A stretch of 9,721 nt of DNA from an uncultured Clostridia bacterium (lineage in GTDB: Bacteria; Bacillota; Clostridia; Christensenellales; Borkfalkiaceae). How positions within the stretch are numbered: the stretch's first letter is position 1; each line of letters starts with the position of its first letter. The stretch is from positions 1 to 9,721 of the forward strand of contig CAMOVY010000032.1 in the NCBI GenBank assembly GCA_946627905.1. The letters are read 5' to 3'. The translations under genes were made by a program, and so were the position numbers. Below the pieces are notes generated by a model. That model searched no databases. It had not been told where the DNA came from and saw only the letters and a list, made by a program, of their open reading frames with translations. This document shows positions 6,990-9,721 of the stretch, piece after piece.

Positions 6990-8944
6990 TAAACTACGAT
7001 TCTATTGCCACCGTTTACGTGGCAAGTAAAAAATCCGACGTGCCCGACGGCTTGGGTAAAATAATCGTTTATTCCTTGGAAGAAGCGTTAAGACTTTGCG
7101 CGGAGTTAAGAAGGGGCGACTCGCGTATGCCCATCACCGTCAAAATTTTTTCGGGCGAATACGAATTGCCGAAAACTCTCGATATCGGCGCGGAAATCGG
7201 TTCTGTGTGTTTCGAGTCCGTCTCTGGCAATGCGGACGACGTCGTTATAAGCGGCGCAACCAAAAAGGCGGGCAAAAAAGCGTGTTTTAACGGCACGGAC
7301 TGTTATTTTGCGGAAACGGACGGTACGATTTCCGATTTATACGTCGGTAAAAGCCGCGCACTTCCCACGCGTTTTCCCGAAACGGGGTATTATAAGTTTG
7401 CGGACGTGGAAAACCGCGGAATTATGCTTGACGACGTGTCGAAATGGGTCGTGCTTAAGAATAAGGACGTAAAAGACCTTTTAAAGACCGAAGTGGAGAA
7501 CGCTACGCTGAATTTTTTACATTATTGGGTAGACGAGCACACGAAAGTCGAAAGTTTTGGCAAAAAGTCGGGCAAACTCGTTATGAAAGATTATTCGCGC
7601 TTTAGTATGTACGGCGAAAAGACCGAAAGCGTTTACTATCTTACAAACGTAAAATCGGCGTTCGGCGAAAAGGGGCGATGCTTTTTCGATACAGAAAACC
7701 ACAAAGTCTATTATGTGCCGAGAAAGGACGAAAAAACCGCGGAAATGTATCTGCCGCGCTTGCACCATCTCGTTAATATAGCGGGTACGCCAGATAACCG
7801 TGTAAAAAATCTGTCTTTTAAAAACCTGACTTTCGCGTACACCCGCGGCGACAGAACGATTTTAAGAGAAGACGGCTTAAACGTCGCTGCCGACGGGCAG
7901 GCGGCGGCAGGCGCAGGCGGCGCTATAAATTTAAAGTACGCCGAAGGCTGTATGTTTTTGGGTTGTAAATTCCGCAACTACGGCTTATACGGCGTCAACG
8001 TTGCCGAAGGCTGTTCGGATATAGTCATAACCAAAAGCGCGTTTACCGACGGTGGCGCAGGCGGGGTAAAGATAAGCGGCGCGGATTATTTCGGCAAAGA
8101 AGACGACAGAACGCACTCGATAGAAGTTTCTTACTGTGAAATCGAAGGGGTCGGCAAGCGGTATATGGCGGCGTGCGGAATACTTGTAGGGCACGCGTAT
8201 AACAACAGAATAATACACAACGAAATTCACGATTTGTTTTATTCGGGAATATCTGTCGGCTGGGTTTGGGGATATAAAGAGAGTATAACCAAAAACAATT
8301 ATATAGCGTACAATAAGATATACGATTTAGGCAAAGGCGTGCTTTCCGATATGGGCGGGGTGTACCTTTTGGGTTCGCAGGAAGGCACAGTCGTATCCAA
8401 CAATCTTATATACAACGTGCGCGCGCGCGAATACGGCGGCTGGGCTATATATACCGACGAAGGTAGCGCGTATATCACTATTGAAAACAACGTGTGCTAC
8501 GACTGTTCGGAAAACTGTTTCCATCAGCACTACGGCAAAATGAACGTCGTAAGAAACAATCTGTTTTTTAAGGCGGGTGCGGAACTGTGCCGCATAACGC
8601 GCGGGGAAATGCACCTTTCCGCCGTGTTTGAAAACAACGTTTTAGTGGCGGATAACTGTGCGGTTTACGGGTTTTTGGCTAAAGAACACTTGGAGTTCGG
8701 CGTCGTGCAGACGCGTAATAACGTTATTTGTTCCGCTTCGGGTAAAAACATTACCGTTATTGCGGGCGCGGATAAAAAGTACGGTTTTACCGAAGCCAAA
8801 AAACTCGGGTTTGAAAAGGGAAGTATTCAATGCGCCGCAACCGTAGAAGTGTCTTACGACGGCACTGCAACCATAAACGGCGACAACGTTTATAAATGCG
8901 GGTTTATCCCGATAGATATAAAAAGCGCGGGTATACCAAAGTAA
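6986..8944 (+). CDS. Right-handed parallel beta-helix protein, probable cytoplasmic glycoside hydrolase (GH141/GH120-like)
   Basis: A 652-residue protein predicted to act on a carbohydrate. Seen: an N-terminal region with FSGEYELPKTLDIG (about 55-68), like the 'GxYxLxxTLxL' opening of beta-helix hydrolases; LPTRFPETGYYKF at 126-138; RCFFDTENHKVYYVPRKDE at 231-249; then helix turns from about 270, rich in Asn-Asn and 'I-x-x-N' rungs. The most conserved-looking core is GISVGWVWGY (421-430), GVLSDMGGVYLLGSQEGTVV (451-470), YGGWAIYTDEGS (483-494) and CFHQHYG (511-517), a block typical of beta-helix enzymes annotated near GH141. Candidate catalytic residues are Asp455, Asp491, Glu492 and His513/His515 (inference). 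There is no signal peptide, so it should be cytoplasmic like its neighbours. It overlaps the alpha-galactosidase by 4 nt, and the preceding gene's end lacks an ideal Shine-Dalgarno, so translation is probably coupled. Alternatives are a lyase, epimerase or non-catalytic beta-helix. Fold is confident; reaction is uncertain. Confidence 0.83.
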   Translation: MINYDSIATVYVASKKSDVPDGLGKIIVYSLEEALRLCAELRRGDSRMPITVKIFSGEYELPKTLDIGAEIGSVCFESVSGNADDVVISGATKKAGKKACFNGTDCYFAETDGTISDLYVGKSRALPTRFPETGYYKFADVENRGIMLDDVSKWVVLKNKDVKDLLKTEVENATLNFLHYWVDEHTKVESFGKKSGKLVMKDYSRFSMYGEKTESVYYLTNVKSAFGEKGRCFFDTENHKVYYVPRKDEKTAEMYLPRLHHLVNIAGTPDNRVKNLSFKNLTFAYTRGDRTILREDGLNVAADGQAAAGAGGAINLKYAEGCMFLGCKFRNYGLYGVNVAEGCSDIVITKSAFTDGGAGGVKISGADYFGKEDDRTHSIEVSYCEIEGVGKRYMAACGILVGHAYNNRIIHNEIHDLFYSGISVGWVWGYKESITKNNYIAYNKIYDLGKGVLSDMGGVYLLGSQEGTVVSNNLIYNVRAREYGGWAIYTDEGSAYITIENNVCYDCSENCFHQHYGKMNVVRNNLFFKAGAELCRITRGEMHLSAVFENNVLVADNCAVYGFLAKEHLEFGVVQTRNNVICSASGKNITVIAGADKKYGFTEAKKLGFEKGSIQCAATVEVSYDGTATINGDNVYKCGFIPIDIKSAGIPK

Positions 8945-8984
8945 ACCCGTCTGAAAAGCACATAGTCTTTTTTATAAGTTCTCC

Positions 8985-9032
8985 TAATAACTTTACGCCG
9001 CGGGCAATTTTGCCCGCGGCGTAAAGTTATTA
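8985..9032 (+). terminator. Perfect 22-bp inverted repeat, probable bidirectional terminator
   Basis: The left arm at 8985-9006 and right arm at 9011-9032 are exact reverse complements with a 4-nt loop ATTT at 9007-9010. The core is GC-rich (GCCGCGGGCA on the left) and the stem base is A/T-rich. It lies between two convergent genes, 40 nt after the beta-helix stop and 14 nt past the hpt stop, where a shared terminator is expected. No clean run of T follows the stem on either strand. A T-run at 8968-8973 lies before it on the + strand, so the mechanism is not textbook. Confidence 0.72.
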
Positions 9033-9046
9033 AACAGTATTTGATT

Positions 9047-9574
9047 TTATAATTTTGCGGGGTCTACAATCTCCGCAAGGAAAGGAAATTCACGGTACTT
9101 CTCGGCATAGTCAAGTCCGTAGCCTATTACGAACCCGCACGGGATATCGAACCCGACGTAGTCGACGTTTATATCCACTTCGCGCCGTTCCTTTTTGTCT
9201 AAAAAGGCGCATATCTTTACCGACGCGGGGTTGCGCTTTTTCAAAAGTTTTATAAAGTAAGAAAGCGTTTTGCCGCTATCGACTATATCTTCGACAAGTA
9301 TTACGTCCCGCCCTTCGATTTTTGCCGTTATGTCGTAAATTAGTTCCATCTGTCCGCTGGTCGTACCGTTCCTATAACTCGAAAGCCTTGCAAAGTCCAG
9401 CATAAGCGGCAGTTTTATGTTCTTCGTCAGGTCTGCAAAGAAATACACCGCGCCTTTAAGCATACATATTACTACCGGTTCTTTGCCCTGATAGTCGCGC
9501 GTTATCTCTTCGCCGAGTTCTTTAATGCGCTTTTCAATGGTTTCCTGACTTAATAAAATCTTGTAGTTGTCCAT
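9047..9574 (-). CDS. hpt: Hypoxanthine phosphoribosyltransferase
   Basis: Purine-salvage enzyme converting hypoxanthine (and often guanine) plus PRPP to IMP (or GMP) and pyrophosphate in the cytoplasm. At 175 residues it has the normal bacterial length. Seen: MLKGAVYFFADL at 38-49 with the LKG pyrophosphate-binding turn; SSYRNGTTSG at 65-74, the flexible loop; VILVEDIVDSGKTL at 91-104, the PRPP-binding signature with Glu95-Asp96 and Asp99; LDKKERREV from 125, with the base-contacting Lys; and YVGFDIPCGFVIGYGLDYAE at 139-158. Start: ATG at 9574-9572 on the minus strand, with AAAGGA at 9586-9581. It follows the tilS end by 16 nt, the conserved tilS-hpt order, and is convergent with the sugar operon. 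Nothing unusual was seen. Confidence 0.97.
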   Translation of the reverse strand: MDNYKILLSQETIEKRIKELGEEITRDYQGKEPVVICMLKGAVYFFADLTKNIKLPLMLDFARLSSYRNGTTSGQMELIYDITAKIEGRDVILVEDIVDSGKTLSYFIKLLKKRNPASVKICAFLDKKERREVDINVDYVGFDIPCGFVIGYGLDYAEKYREFPFLAEIVDPAKL

Positions 9575-9580
9575 ATCTCG

Positions 9581-9586
9581 TCCTTT
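9581..9586 (-). promoter_or_regulatory. Ribosome-binding site of hpt
   Basis: The minus strand reads AAAGGA, six nt before the hpt ATG, inside the 16-nt gap after the tilS stop. This confirms the MDNYK start and indicates that hpt is translated from a tilS-hpt transcript. Confidence 0.7.
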
Positions 9587-9590
9587 GTAT

Positions 9591-9721
9591 TTATGAAAAT
9601 TTTACGATATTTTTCGTATTCTTGTCAACCTTAACTTTATCCGAAACGGCAACGCCGTTAATAATAAGCACGTCGCTGTCTGCTGCGACAAGTAAAATGC
9701 CGTTCCTGTCTTTAAGCGGTA
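9591..9721 (-). CDS. tilS: tRNA(Ile)-lysidine synthetase, C-terminal end (partial)
   Basis: The frame enters at the right edge (first full codon 9719-9717) and stops at TAA 9593-9591, giving 42 residues: PLKDRNGILLVAAD, then SDVLIINGVAVSDKVKVDKN, then TKNIVKFS. Known: TilS modifies the wobble cytidine of tRNA-Ile(CAU) to lysidine, and its C-terminal domain ends in the pattern 'P-x-x-x-D-x-x-G-(hydrophobic) ... G-x-x-(V/I)-S-x-x-x-K-V-x-x-x-T-K'. Seen: that pattern is matched by NGVAVSDKVKVDKNTKNIV. The tilS-hpt order is widespread in Firmicutes, and the 16-nt gap to hpt fits. The ATP-binding N-terminal domain lies outside the window. The call depends on a short C-terminal match plus synteny. 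Confidence 0.8.
   Translation of the reverse strand, partial: PLKDRNGILLVAADSDVLIINGVAVSDKVKVDKNTKNIVKFS

Noticed and set aside
8417..8429. Alternating CG run (GTGCGCGCGCGCG)
   Set aside because: It is within the beta-helix coding frame (residues near VRARE), and short alternating CG tracts are not evidence of function here.

Overview
The window reads as chromosomal DNA from a Gram-positive, Clostridia-like bacterium. The reasons are strong Shine-Dalgarno sites, an LplB/LplC/LplA-type sugar ABC transporter, a lipoprotein solute-binding protein, a secreted protein with a Cys-containing C-terminal anchor, and a housekeeping tilS-hpt pair. Base composition is intermediate by eye. The exact lineage is inference; a gut-type member of the Christensenellales or Lachnospirales would fit.

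Positions 1-8944 (+ strand) look like one carbohydrate-utilisation operon. In order it holds: the last codons of a probable LplB-like permease (1-49); an LplC-like permease (60-935); a lipoprotein solute-binding protein with a DUF3502-like C-terminus (973-2505); a secreted, probably surface-anchored beta-sandwich protein (2528-3493); a compact GH37 trehalase-family glycosidase (3534-4769); a GH36 alpha-galactosidase (4824-6989); and a large right-handed beta-helix protein resembling beta-helix glycoside hydrolases (6986-8944). Gaps are short (10 to 54 nt), and the last two genes overlap by 4 nt. No transporter ATPase and no regulator lie in the window.

The substrate-binding protein and anchored protein carry export signals, whereas the three enzymes do not. 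The likely scheme is capture at the surface, import of an intact oligosaccharide or glycoconjugate through the two permeases (powered by a shared MsmX-type ATPase encoded elsewhere), and hydrolysis in the cytoplasm. The alpha-galactosidase implies alpha-galactosyl residues. The trehalase-like enzyme lacks recognisable copies of several classical GH37 substrate-binding motifs, so trehalose itself is not assured.

A perfect 22-bp inverted repeat with a 4-nt loop (8985-9032) separates this operon from a convergent housekeeping block on the - strand: hypoxanthine phosphoribosyltransferase (9047-9574), preceded by the C-terminus of tRNA(Ile)-lysidine synthetase TilS (9591-9721, cut by the window edge). 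No rRNA, tRNA, CRISPR array, insertion sequence or other mobile element was seen, and no stretch longer than 300 bases lacks a gene.
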